From NCBI GenBank assembly GCA_037144255.1, contig JBAWXE010000024.1, forward strand, positions 1 to 31,851: 31,851 bases of DNA, written 5' to 3'. Every line of letters starts with the position of its first letter. Within the stretch, counting starts at the first letter, position 1. Of the stretch, positions 8,428-14,791 are shown piece by piece. Source of the DNA: JBAWXE01 sp037144255 (lineage in GTDB: Bacteria > Bacteroidota > Bacteroidia > Chitinophagales > Chitinophagaceae). Below the pieces are notes generated by a model. That model was given only the letters and a program-made list of their open reading frames with translations. It searched no databases and was not told where the DNA came from. The position numbers were made by a program, and so were the translations under genes.

Positions 8428-8662
8428 GGCGGCAATGCGATAATCCCGAATCGAGTTTGGGACAAGAGTGAGAAATGTAACCCAGCATTATCAAATTATG
8501 ATGAGTTAGCCGAGGTTCTTACATTGGCTTAAGAGATTCCTATCTACATTAGGAATGAGGATAGTAATGGGGATACCAGCCCAATCAATTAACTACCTGA
8601 TAACAAATGTTATTGATATATAAAATATCACTAACTACTACTATTAGCTACAAAAAACAGCT

Positions 8663-8670
8663 TATCTTTG
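8663..8670 (+). promoter_or_regulatory. Bacteroidota-type -7 promoter element (TAnnTTTG)
   Basis: TATCTTTG exactly matches the Bacteroidota primary-sigma -7 consensus and lies 9 bp before the ATG at 8679. If used, transcription would start about at the start codon, giving a leaderless or nearly leaderless mRNA. A clear -33 TTTG is not seen at the expected distance. Confidence 0.45.
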
Positions 8671-8678
8671 TAATAGAA

Positions 8679-9044
8679 ATGAAATACCTCATCATCGCCA
8701 TATTAATTTCTATACCATGTTATTACTACTTTGTAGTGATATCGCATGGAGATTATGAGCGTGGCCTGTATGAATATCAATACCGTAACAGGGTGATGTT
8801 GGGTACTGAGGAGAATAATAATACTATGGGTACTGCACCTGTAGACGGACGAGTAGCACAACCTTATACCAACCCTTACGAAATGACCAACCCTTATGGT
8901 ACTACCAAGTTGGCTCCGCAGACTCCTACTTTCAACAAACTGAACAGTTCTCTTACCGCACCCGGAGCATCATCTGATCAGCAACGCCAGGCTGCAGCAT
9001 CGGCAGCATTCTCATACGAAGTAACACCGCCTGCCAAGAATTAA
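8679..9044 (+). CDS. Small single-pass membrane-anchored protein, unknown function
   Basis: Starting at the ATG at 8679 (preferred over an upstream alternative codon at 8607, which would cross the -7 element), the product is 121 aa. Residues 1-20 are a hydrophobic anchor or uncleaved signal (MKYLIIAILISIPCYYYFVV). The remainder is polar and low in complexity: a Tyr/Arg-rich patch (YERGLYEYQYRN), then Asn/Pro/Thr-rich repeats (QPYTNPYEMTNPYGTTK) and an Ala/Gln tail. It appears disordered and extracytoplasmic. No family was recognised. It opens the accessory patch of small secreted genes. Confidence 0.65.
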   Translation: MKYLIIAILISIPCYYYFVVISHGDYERGLYEYQYRNRVMLGTEENNNTMGTAPVDGRVAQPYTNPYEMTNPYGTTKLAPQTPTFNKLNSSLTAPGASSDQQRQAAASAAFSYEVTPPAKN

Positions 9045-9128
9045 TACACAAGTATTGCTTAATTTTATGGTTATATACTTACAGTGCATAGCTATGCGTT
9101 AGTGTGTATATACGACAGCCACAGATAC

Positions 9129-9614
9129 ATGAACCTAAGAAGAATCCTGCTATTATTTTTGACACTGGTATCATTACAGTCTTGCTCTATCATAACAGGC
9201 AGTACAAAAGTAAGATACAAGGTAAGGGGTAAGACCATCATAACGATGCGAATACCTAAGGGCTATACCCGCAAGATAATAGTAGGCGGGCCGAGTGAAT
9301 ATTTTCAGTACCAATACCGATACCCCGATAGCAGTATGCTGTATGTGACAGACGAACTGGTGGGCAACCCCAATGCTGCACAGATGAAGGAGGCAGGCTA
9401 TAGTAATAAGGTATTCTCGGTGTACTTTGAAGAGCAGAGCGATGCCCTACCTGTAGAGGGACTGGATAGTACGGGCAAGTATTGGAAGAACCAGTTTGCC
9501 GACCGCTACAGTATAGGATTTATGAAAGTGGGCTACAGCAAAAAGAACGCCTACGACAAAGCTGTAAGGAAGTACCATATAAGAAAAAGAAGACTGGGCA
9601 TGAAAGCGCCTTAG
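9129..9614 (+). CDS. Predicted lipoprotein, unknown function
   Basis: From the ATG at 9129 the product is 161 aa and begins MNLRRILLLFLTLVSLQSC, a textbook lipoprotein signal with lipobox LQSC (Cys at 19). The track-independent reason for this start is that upstream in-frame codons would bury the signal. The mature portion is basic and rich in Tyr/Lys/Arg (for example KVRYKVRGKTI and the C-terminal KYHIRKRRLG), with the Tyr-rich segment EYFQYQYRYPDSSMLYVTD in the middle, suggesting a small beta-rich domain. No family was recognised. A 12-bp palindrome (GCATAGCTATGC, 9085-9096) lies upstream. The gene is followed 14 bp later by the first copy of the post-stop stem-loop repeat. Confidence 0.7.
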   Translation: MNLRRILLLFLTLVSLQSCSIITGSTKVRYKVRGKTIITMRIPKGYTRKIIVGGPSEYFQYQYRYPDSSMLYVTDELVGNPNAAQMKEAGYSNKVFSVYFEEQSDALPVEGLDSTGKYWKNQFADRYSIGFMKVGYSKKNAYDKAVRKYHIRKRRLGMKAP

Positions 9615-9628
9615 GGAGTGCTATAAAT

Positions 9629-9654
9629 TTAGCTTGCTGGTGTAGAACTGCAAC
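9629..9654 (+). repeat. Post-stop stem-loop repeat, copy A (degenerate)
   Basis: TTAGCTTGCTGGTGTAGAAC and the following TGCAAC align with copies B and C over 26 bases, with five substitutions relative to copy B. The substitutions break part of the stem, so this copy is decayed. It begins 14 bp after the stop of the upstream lipoprotein gene. Confidence 0.65.
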
Positions 9655-9681
9655 AAGGGCAGGCAATAAATCAAGTACAGA

Positions 9682-10011
9682 ATGCGTAAATTATTATTCA
9701 TATGTTTTATTCTATTCTTTTCATCATGCTTTAGCCTATTTGATAAAGAACAAAAAACGCTAACAAGAATCGATATTGATGAACATTGTAAAATAGAAGC
9801 CAATCTGATTATGACGGGAGCAACAACAAAAGATGTTGTTCAAATTGTATTAGTAAAGGATAATAATTCGAAAATCATTGGGACTTATGAATCTTATGAC
9901 TGGGTAGAGCTAATAAAAATGCCTAATGATAGTTTACTAGTCAAACTATCAAACTCAACAAGTTATCTAAATCATATTGATACTCAATATATAAAGTTGC
10001 AAAAAGGGTAA
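9682..10011 (+). CDS. Small predicted lipoprotein, unknown function
   Basis: The 109-aa product starts MRKLLFICFILFFSSC, a short lipoprotein signal with lipobox FSSC (Cys at 16). The mature 90 residues look like an all-beta fold (DIDEHCKIEANLIMT, VVQIVLVKDNNS, DSLLVKLSNSTSY). The coding sequence is more AT-rich than its upstream neighbour, as might be expected of an acquired gene. It is the only gene between repeat copies A and B. No family was recognised. Confidence 0.65.
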   Translation: MRKLLFICFILFFSSCFSLFDKEQKTLTRIDIDEHCKIEANLIMTGATTKDVVQIVLVKDNNSKIIGTYESYDWVELIKMPNDSLLVKLSNSTSYLNHIDTQYIKLQKG

Positions 10012-10041
10012 ATAACTGAGATCAGTGAAATGAAATAATAC

Positions 10042-10071
10042 ATGTTTAGCTTGTTGGTGAAGAACACCAAC
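10042..10071 (+). repeat. Post-stop stem-loop repeat, copy B
   Basis: ATGTTTAGCTTGTTGGTGAA followed by GAACACCAAC. GTTGGTG (10053-10059) pairs with CACCAAC (10065-10071) around an AAGAA loop. It starts 30 bp after the stop of the small lipoprotein. The first 18 bases before the loop are identical to copy C. Confidence 0.85.
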
Positions 10072-10125
10072 CTTTAGATTTACATTCTAATAAATTTGTA
10101 TTCAAGGGCGTAGTGTGGAAAGTAA

Positions 10126-10299
10126 TTACTGCTTGGCTGCCACTGAACGATTATTGATGATGGCGAAAAAAGTAAGCATCAAGAAACCGATAGCAGAAAA
10201 TAAATACCGCATTTTATTGTTGTAGTAAGCCGCATATAATATACCAGAAGCTCCCATAGCCCCACCAATGATCCTGAATAGTATAAACGCTTTTTTCAT
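10126..10299 (-). CDS. Small two-helix membrane protein (57 aa)
   Basis: A 57-codon minus-strand frame starts MKKAFILFRIIGGAMGASGI and ends SVAAKQ. Two hydrophobic stretches (about residues 4-24 and 33-48) separated by YYNNKMRY predict a hairpin of two membrane helices; the N-terminal MKK and the central K/R give a normal positive-inside pattern. It is below usual length cut-offs but its composition is that of a real membrane peptide. It lies opposite in direction to its neighbours, inside the unit between repeat copies B and C. No family was recognised. Confidence 0.55.
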   Translation of the reverse strand: MKKAFILFRIIGGAMGASGILYAAYYNNKMRYLFSAIGFLMLTFFAIINNRSVAAKQ

Positions 10300-10442
10300 T
10301 GTACAATTATTGGTATGGTGATATAAAGGCTTAATAAAGTATATAGACTAAGTTACAAAAAAAAATGAGAAAACATACGGTACAATTATTAAGTATTGAA
10401 ATTCATTAATACAATTTATTTAACTTGCAGTAAACACCATTC

Positions 10443-10622
10443 ATGTCGAAACCAGTAAAACAAACTGAGCAGCCTGAAGAAAAACGCCCTGTTGTAATGA
10501 CAGAAGAGGAGCGTTTGCTACAAGACATGAATAGATCTGATATGGAAAAGTTTTTGCTGTTCACAGAAATGCTGCGCAGAAATGCCCTGTACAAAAAAGC
10601 TACCATAACCCATAAGCCTTAG
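10443..10622 (+). CDS. Small acidic/charged protein (59 aa) coupled to the nucleotidyltransferase gene
   Basis: A 59-codon frame starting MSKPVKQTEQPEEKRP stops 3 bp before the nucleotidyltransferase ATG, so the two are almost certainly co-translated. The first 20 residues are Pro/Gln/Glu-rich and probably disordered; the rest (TEEERLLQDMNRSDMEKFLL and onward) forms one long amphipathic helix with a basic end. It is the size and position of an antitoxin or adaptor for its partner, but no known antitoxin fold was recognised. Confidence 0.65.
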   Translation: MSKPVKQTEQPEEKRPVVMTEEERLLQDMNRSDMEKFLLFTEMLRRNALYKKATITHKP

Positions 10623-10625
10623 TAG

Positions 10626-11105
10626 ATGGATGTACTGAATGATTCGTTATTGAAGTTTTGGAAATGCCTGAATGAGCATGATGTACAATACATTATGATA
10701 GGTGGTTTCGCTATACGATTTCATGGTTTCAACCGTAGTACAGATGATCTGGATATGTGGATAGAGGACACTACTGCGAATAGAAAAAAACTTAGAGCAG
10801 CATTTAAGGAATTGGAATACGGTGACCTACCCATGCTGGAAACTATGGATTTCATACCCGGCTGGACGAACTTTCATATTGGAGAAGGTATGGAATTGGA
10901 TATCCTTACAGAAATGAAAGGATTAGAAAATACTTCTTTCAAACAATGTAAGGAACAGGCATCAATTGCCGAGATAGCTGGCATCAGAATACCTTTCCTA
11001 CACATCAATCAATTGATAGAAAATAAAAAAGCTACGAACAGGCCTAAAGACAGGATAGACGTTATAGAATTAGAAAAGATCCTACAATTAAGAGGAAGTA
11101 AGTAG
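10626..11105 (+). CDS. Nucleotidyltransferase-fold protein (AbiEii / MNT-like)
   Basis: The 159-aa product has the minimal nucleotidyltransferase signature: IGGFAIRFHG at about 24-33, then NRSTDDLDMWI (36-46), whose Asp pair would bind the catalytic metals, and a third acidic strand in MELDILTEMK. The C-terminal helix ends LEKILQLRG. Proteins of this type transfer nucleotides to RNA, protein or drugs; many are toxins or antitoxins in AbiE/HEPN-MNT-like pairs, while others are free-standing. The partner gene 3 bp upstream and the location in a small accessory patch support a two-gene module. There is no HEPN gene beside it. The precise substrate and toxin status are unknown. Confidence 0.75.
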   Translation: MDVLNDSLLKFWKCLNEHDVQYIMIGGFAIRFHGFNRSTDDLDMWIEDTTANRKKLRAAFKELEYGDLPMLETMDFIPGWTNFHIGEGMELDILTEMKGLENTSFKQCKEQASIAEIAGIRIPFLHINQLIENKKATNRPKDRIDVIELEKILQLRGSK

Positions 11106-11110
11106 TGACT

Positions 11111-11139
11111 ATGTTTAGCTTGTTGGTGAATAACACCAA
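11111..11139 (+). repeat. Post-stop stem-loop repeat, copy C
   Basis: ATGTTTAGCTTGTTGGTGAA followed by TAACACCAA. TTGGTG (11123-11128) pairs with CACCAA (11134-11139) around AATAA, and the flanking G-T extends it as a wobble pair where copy B has G-C. It starts 5 bp after the nucleotidyltransferase stop and 52 bp before the next gene. Confidence 0.85.
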
Positions 11140-11162
11140 TGCCAGGCTGAAAAAACAAATCA

Positions 11163-11616
11163 ATGGCAAAAAAATTTACTTTTTATTTCTTAGCTTTTTC
11201 TGTTTGCAAAATGTAAATGGTCAAGTAAATAAGAATGTACTTGTAGGATTGTGGCAAGTAGACAAGCCAGAAGAAACTTCTATGAATTTAGATACCTATC
11301 ATTTTTTTGAAAATAATAGGTTTGTTTTTAACCCCAATGCCTATAATGGCTTAAATCGCATCATTAGTATAGTTGGGAAATACCGCTTAATTGGTGATAC
11401 TCTTTTCTTAACTCCAGATTCAACACAAGAAGTAATTGGTGCAATATAGTAAGGAGCGAGATTACTACATTTTCTGATACATGGGAAATCATTAATGGGA
11501 AAATCAAAATGTTCGCTTGTAAAAAGAAAACAAAGCAAGCGATATCAATAAAGGTTTTAGTAAATGAGTCTGCAATTCTATTAGATACTCGTAAATATTA
11601 CAGGGTTAAAGAATAG
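11163..11616 (+). pseudogene. Secreted lipocalin-like protein, interrupted by two apparent -1 frameshifts
   Basis: The ATG at 11163 reads MAKK through an A7 tract (11168-11174) and then stops early. A -1 shift in that tract restores a convincing signal peptide (KKIYFLFLSFFCLQNVNGQ) and a body containing LVGLWQVDKPEE, HFFENNRFVF and VGKYRLIGDTLFLTPD, the strand order of small lipocalin-like proteins. That frame meets TAG at 11447-11449. A second -1 shift just there reopens VRSEITTFSDTWEIINGKIK and a tail ending TRKYYRVKE, stop 11614-11616. Repaired, the protein would be about 151 aa. Either the gene has lost one base in each place, or the A7 tract slips, or the assembly has two deletion errors. 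Confidence 0.7.
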
Positions 11617-11630
11617 TCAAGGGAATAAAA

Positions 11631-11662
11631 AAACATCCCCATGCATCAGCATGGGGATGTTT
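11631..11662 (-). terminator. Strong rho-independent terminator after the thioredoxin gene
   Basis: A perfect 13-bp stem (AAACATCCCCATG, 11631-11643, with CATGGGGATGTTT, 11650-11662) has a 6-nt loop. On the minus strand it is followed by a T run (complement of A at 11627-11633), 24 bp beyond the stop of the TlpA-like gene. It may also stop plus-strand transcripts. Confidence 0.85.
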
Positions 11663-11685
11663 CAATTAGTATCTATAGATTGTTA

Positions 11686-13143
11686 CTAGTAGGTTTTCTT
11701 CTTTTGTTTTTCTTTATCGGCTTTTTCTTTCTTCTCTACCATCTCCAGTACATTGGCTATGTTAGTATGGTCTATACGTTTACCACGGATGATCTTGTTC
11801 TCATCCAGCAGGTATAGTACGGGTGTAGAGTAGATATCGTACTTGGCACGATAGTCGCTCTTGTTGGCTGGGTCGTAGACATGTATCCAGTCCTTGAGGT
11901 CGTTCTTCTCTATGAACTCTTTCCATTTCTTCTCATCACCCTCGGTCTTGATAGCCATTACCTTAACGCCTTTAGGTTTCAGTACTGCTTTGTATACAGA
12001 GTCCAGCACAGGTATCTCGTGTTGGCAGTGGCCACATTCAGGAGACCAGAACACCAGCAAAGTGTACTTGGCTTTGATATCAGATAGACGATGCTCTACA
12101 TTATTGATATCTACCAGTTTTATCTCAGGGGCTTTGTTGCCTATAACGTTAGGGGCTATCTTAGATGCATACTTGATGTATTTCTGCAAGTCGGTATCGT
12201 GCAGCCAATAAGCATCGCCTTTCATGTAGTACTTCTCTATCAGGTATACCACTGCGGCATCCATGCCCATTATCTTACTATGCTCTGCATTGTATTCCAG
12301 ATACCATAGTGTGTAGTGGAACAGTTCTTTACTGCCACGAGTCTTAGCCAAGAGCATATCGGCTTCCTTCTCTATACTATCAGGTATAGGTACTACCATC
12401 TTATTGATGTACTGATCGAGTTTGCCATCGTACAAAGGAGTATTGATAAGACGATCGTCAGTAAAATCAAACTTATCCCAATAGTGGTCTTTGAAATAGT
12501 GGTAAGCGAAAGTAGAATCTTCTTTACCATCGGGCAGATAGTGTTTGCCCTCAGGCACTACTGGCTCATCCAGTGCATTGAATACAGAGGCGAGAATAGT
12601 GCGTGGGTACTGTTGTGTATAGTCATGACGATAGTCTTGCAAGGTTTTAGATAAGGCTTTCATCTTCTTATCTATGGCCATAGTATCGGCATGGTTCTTA
12701 GCAGTCTCAGCAGATTTTTTCAGAGCTTCGTATTTCTCGCCATAGTCTCTGAGGAATTTCTGATACTCCATAAAACGATCGTTCTCCGGAGAGTTCTTGA
12801 AAGTAAGACCAACGGGTATATCGCTTTTAGACTTTACAGAAACATTAAATTCATCACCATTATTGAGTAGTACCTCGAACAGAGTACTCATATCAGATAA
12901 TAAGATGACATAGATACCACCCAGTAGTTCTTTGTCGCTTTTGATAACAGCTACCCCATTCTTATCGAAACGGGCAGAGTCTGATTTGTAGATCTTGGGC
13001 AGGGGCAAACCATAGTAGTGCGCCAAGTATACCATTGAATCTTTCACCCCGGGGATCTTTACCTGAATGTGGTATCCGTCGCGGGCCATTGTGTTCATTG
13101 CGGTGCCTGCTAATAGCAGTGCTAATAGAATAATACGCTTCAT
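11686..13143 (-). CDS. TlpA-family periplasmic thiol-disulfide oxidoreductase with DUF4369-like N-terminus
   Basis: The 485-aa exported protein (signal MKRIILLALLLAGTAMNTMA) has a beta-rich DUF4369-like N-terminal domain (about 22-120). A helical DUF5106-like middle (125-330) is followed by a thioredoxin fold (335-475) with active site FWSPECGHCQHE (C370, C373), the CxxC of a reducing or resolving thioredoxin, and the cis-Pro region YSTPVLYLLDE. The C-terminus is a Lys/Glu-rich tail. Bacteroidota carry many of these as envelope thiol-redox proteins; partners here are unknown. It is a single gene with its own terminator, divergent from the AIM24-family gene across 168 bp. Confidence 0.9.
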   Translation of the reverse strand: MKRIILLALLLAGTAMNTMARDGYHIQVKIPGVKDSMVYLAHYYGLPLPKIYKSDSARFDKNGVAVIKSDKELLGGIYVILLSDMSTLFEVLLNNGDEFNVSVKSKSDIPVGLTFKNSPENDRFMEYQKFLRDYGEKYEALKKSAETAKNHADTMAIDKKMKALSKTLQDYRHDYTQQYPRTILASVFNALDEPVVPEGKHYLPDGKEDSTFAYHYFKDHYWDKFDFTDDRLINTPLYDGKLDQYINKMVVPIPDSIEKEADMLLAKTRGSKELFHYTLWYLEYNAEHSKIMGMDAAVVYLIEKYYMKGDAYWLHDTDLQKYIKYASKIAPNVIGNKAPEIKLVDINNVEHRLSDIKAKYTLLVFWSPECGHCQHEIPVLDSVYKAVLKPKGVKVMAIKTEGDEKKWKEFIEKNDLKDWIHVYDPANKSDYRAKYDIYSTPVLYLLDENKIIRGKRIDHTNIANVLEMVEKKEKADKEKQKKKTY

Positions 13144-13266
13144 AAGTGCAATCTAAGACAAAAATTGTTTGTGTAATGGTTGGTAATAAAGTGGCTGCAA
13201 GTTAAATGATAACATTCTTTTCACAGTTTTGAAAATCATAGTTGTTCTACGAATATATAGAAATAG

Positions 13267-13274
13267 TAGATTTG
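13267..13274 (+). promoter_or_regulatory. Bacteroidota-type promoter for the AIM24-family gene
   Basis: TAGATTTG matches TAnnTTTG exactly, 37 bp upstream of the ATG at 13312. GTTG at 13241-13244, 22 bp before it, is an acceptable -33 element. Predicted start of transcription is about 13281. Confidence 0.5.
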
Positions 13275-13311
13275 GATAGACAAAAATACAAAACCTTATA
13301 AAAAAACAAAC

Positions 13312-14106
13312 ATGCGCAATAATCACGAAATAGACTATCGCATTATCGGTGAAGAAATGCAATATGTAGAAATAGAGTTGGACCCTATGGAGACCGCTGT
13401 GGCAGAGTCGGGCAGTTTTATGATGATGGAAGATGGTATACAAATGGCTACTATATTTGGCGATGGCAGCCAGCCACAGGGTACGGGTTTTCTGGATAAA
13501 CTGTTCTCAGCAGGGAAAAGAGCCCTGGTGGGCGAAGGGCTATTTATGACCACATATACTAATATTGGTCAAGGAAAGAAACGAGTATCCTTTGCATCGC
13601 CCTACCCGGGTAAGATCATAGCTCTTGATCTGCAACAACTGGGCAATAAGGTAATATGCCAAAAAGATGCATTTCTGGTAGCAGCCAAGGGCGTATCGAT
13701 AGGTATTGAATTTCAAAAGAAACTGGGGACAGGATTGTTTGGCGGTGAGGGTTTCATCATGGAGAAACTGGAAGGAGATGGTATGGCCTTTATGCATGCC
13801 TGTGGCCATGTACTGCAACGCGAACTGCAAGCAGGTGAAGTGCTGAAGATAGATACAGGATGTATAGTGGGTTTCACTAATGGTGTGGACTATGATATAG
13901 AATTTGTAGGGGGTATCAAGAATACTTTGTTTGGTGGAGAAGGTGTGTTCTTTGCTACTTTGCGAGGACCCGGCACTGTATGGATACAGACCTTACCTAT
14001 AAGCAGACTGGCTGCACGTATACTGCGTTATGGCACTGTGCAACGCCGCGAAGAAGGAAGTGTACTGGGCGGATTAGGTAATCTGCTGGATGGCGATGGC
14101 TGGTAG
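13312..14106 (+). CDS. AIM24 / TIGR00266 family protein
   Basis: The 264-aa product is a Gly-rich beta-helical protein of the AIM24 family. Diagnostic segments are VAESGSFMMMEDGI near 30-43, ASPYPGKIIALDL, GTGLFGGEGFIMEKLEGDG around 141-160, the KNTLFGGEGVFFATLRGPG repeat around 204-222, and the C-terminal WIQTLPISRLA. The two FGGEG turns are the internal duplication of the fold. There is no signal peptide. The family is widespread and its biochemical role in bacteria is unclear (mitochondrial AIM24 affects respiratory-chain assembly). It is monocistronic, ending at the shared 15-bp hairpin. Confidence 0.92.
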   Translation: MRNNHEIDYRIIGEEMQYVEIELDPMETAVAESGSFMMMEDGIQMATIFGDGSQPQGTGFLDKLFSAGKRALVGEGLFMTTYTNIGQGKKRVSFASPYPGKIIALDLQQLGNKVICQKDAFLVAAKGVSIGIEFQKKLGTGLFGGEGFIMEKLEGDGMAFMHACGHVLQRELQAGEVLKIDTGCIVGFTNGVDYDIEFVGGIKNTLFGGEGVFFATLRGPGTVWIQTLPISRLAARILRYGTVQRREEGSVLGGLGNLLDGDGW

Positions 14107-14121
14107 TACTATAAAATAAGA

Positions 14122-14154
14122 ACTGTAAGCAGTACCAATGGTACTGCTTACAGT
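14122..14154. terminator. Bidirectional hairpin between convergent genes
   Basis: A perfect 15-bp stem (ACTGTAAGCAGTACC, 14122-14136, with 14140-14154) with a 3-nt loop lies 15 bp from both the AIM24 and the thioesterase stops. T tracts are poor on both sides, so it may terminate or simply stabilise the 3' ends. Confidence 0.7.
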
Positions 14155-14169
14155 TACATTATAAAGACA

Positions 14170-14577
14170 TTATGCCTCAGGGTTGCGGAGACTTTCTTCG
14201 TGACGCTTTCTAACTGACTCTCCTATGGGTGTAGGGTTGCCATCATCATCTATACGAACAAAAGTGATAGATGTGGTGCATACCACAGAGTCTTCGCCAC
14301 TATATAAATTGTACTTACGAGCTTCTACATTGAGTGTGATGGAAGTCTTACCCAGATGGGCTACTTCGCCATTGATACGAATGTGATTGCCTACTTTCAA
14401 TGGTCTTTTAAATAGCAGTTCCCCTACTCTCAATGTGACCATATTGGGCGTACAGCAATACTCTGTAGCAAAGGCAGCTGCTGCCTCATCTATCCATGAC
14501 ATGAGAATGCCACCGAATACATTGCCATGAATACCTATGTCTTTACCCATGCAGATCTTCTTGTTGATCAGTTTCAT
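14170..14577 (-). CDS. Acyl-CoA thioesterase, hotdog fold (YciA/4HBT-like)
   Basis: The 135-aa product has the hotdog signature of acyl-CoA thioesterases: GNVFGGILMSWIDEAAAAFA at 19-38, where the Asp-Glu pair on the central helix provides the catalytic acid, then VTLRVGELLFKRPLKVGN and INGEVAHLGKTSITLNVEA. It hydrolyses acyl-CoA to free acid and CoA in the cytoplasm; chain-length preference cannot be read. The length is typical. The 5' region carries two mutually exclusive hairpins including a terminator, so expression may be attenuated. The gene is isolated between convergent terminators. Confidence 0.9.
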   Translation of the reverse strand: MKLINKKICMGKDIGIHGNVFGGILMSWIDEAAAAFATEYCCTPNMVTLRVGELLFKRPLKVGNHIRINGEVAHLGKTSITLNVEARKYNLYSGEDSVVCTTSITFVRIDDDGNPTPIGESVRKRHEESLRNPEA

Positions 14578-14611
14578 TATTCCTGTGTTTTATTGAGTAT
14601 GGTCTAATAAT

Positions 14612-14637
14612 AAAAAACCCTTCGGGTGAACGAAGGG
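14612..14637 (-). terminator. Intrinsic terminator in the leader of the thioesterase gene
   Basis: On the minus strand, CCCTTCG (14637-14631) and CGAAGGG (14624-14618) form a 7-bp stem followed by six T (14617-14612), only 35 bp before the thioesterase ATG at 14577 and 155 bp after the stop of the upstream gene. Its 5' arm can alternatively pair with an upstream segment (14690-14681); see findings. Confidence 0.75.
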
Positions 14638-14690
14638 AGCGAAATTATTTTGATGGAATAGTGTTTAGCAAAATAAAGTATCGCCCTTCG
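14618..14690 (-). promoter_or_regulatory. Candidate transcription attenuator before the thioesterase gene
   Basis: Read 5' to 3' on the minus strand, CGAAGGGCGA (14690-14681) can pair with TCGCTCCCTTCG (14642-14631, one A bulge), and the CCCTTCG part of that same segment can instead pair with CGAAGGG (14624-14618) to make the terminator. This is the antiterminator/terminator layout. The region between the gene starting at 14577 and the upstream stop holds no ORF. Confidence 0.4.
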
Positions 14691-14791
14691 TGAGAAGAGA
14701 CATCATACAACAATATTTATGCATCAACTGTTTCATTGTGTTGCAATATTAGGAAGAATCGGGGAATTAGAAATGTTATTCCAAGAAAAAA

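Noticed and set aside
8340..8465. 42-residue N-terminal extension of the HTH protein
   Set aside because: It starts from an upstream codon, has no HTH-family similarity, and its coding would overlap the inverted repeat and the probable promoter region.
9085..9096. 12-bp perfect palindrome GCATAGCTATGC before the lipoprotein gene
   Set aside because: A single 12-bp palindrome is expected by chance over this window and no neighbouring regulator or second copy supports it.
10301..10389. 11-bp direct repeat GTACAATTATT at 10301 and 10379
   Set aside because: Too short in AT-rich DNA to call a target-site duplication, and no transposase or inverted ends lie between the copies.
9629..11139. Integron attC sites
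   Set aside because: The repeats have a palindromic stem but lack the RYYYAAC/GTTRRRY core pair, and no integron integrase gene is present, so the copies are not called attC.
11105..11449. Lipocalin-like ORF read from the GTG at 11105 as an intact protein
   Set aside because: That start overlaps the nucleotidyltransferase stop and runs through repeat copy C as MFSLLVNNTN, placing 20-odd repeat-derived residues before the signal peptide; the ATG at 11163 with a shift in the A7 tract fits better.
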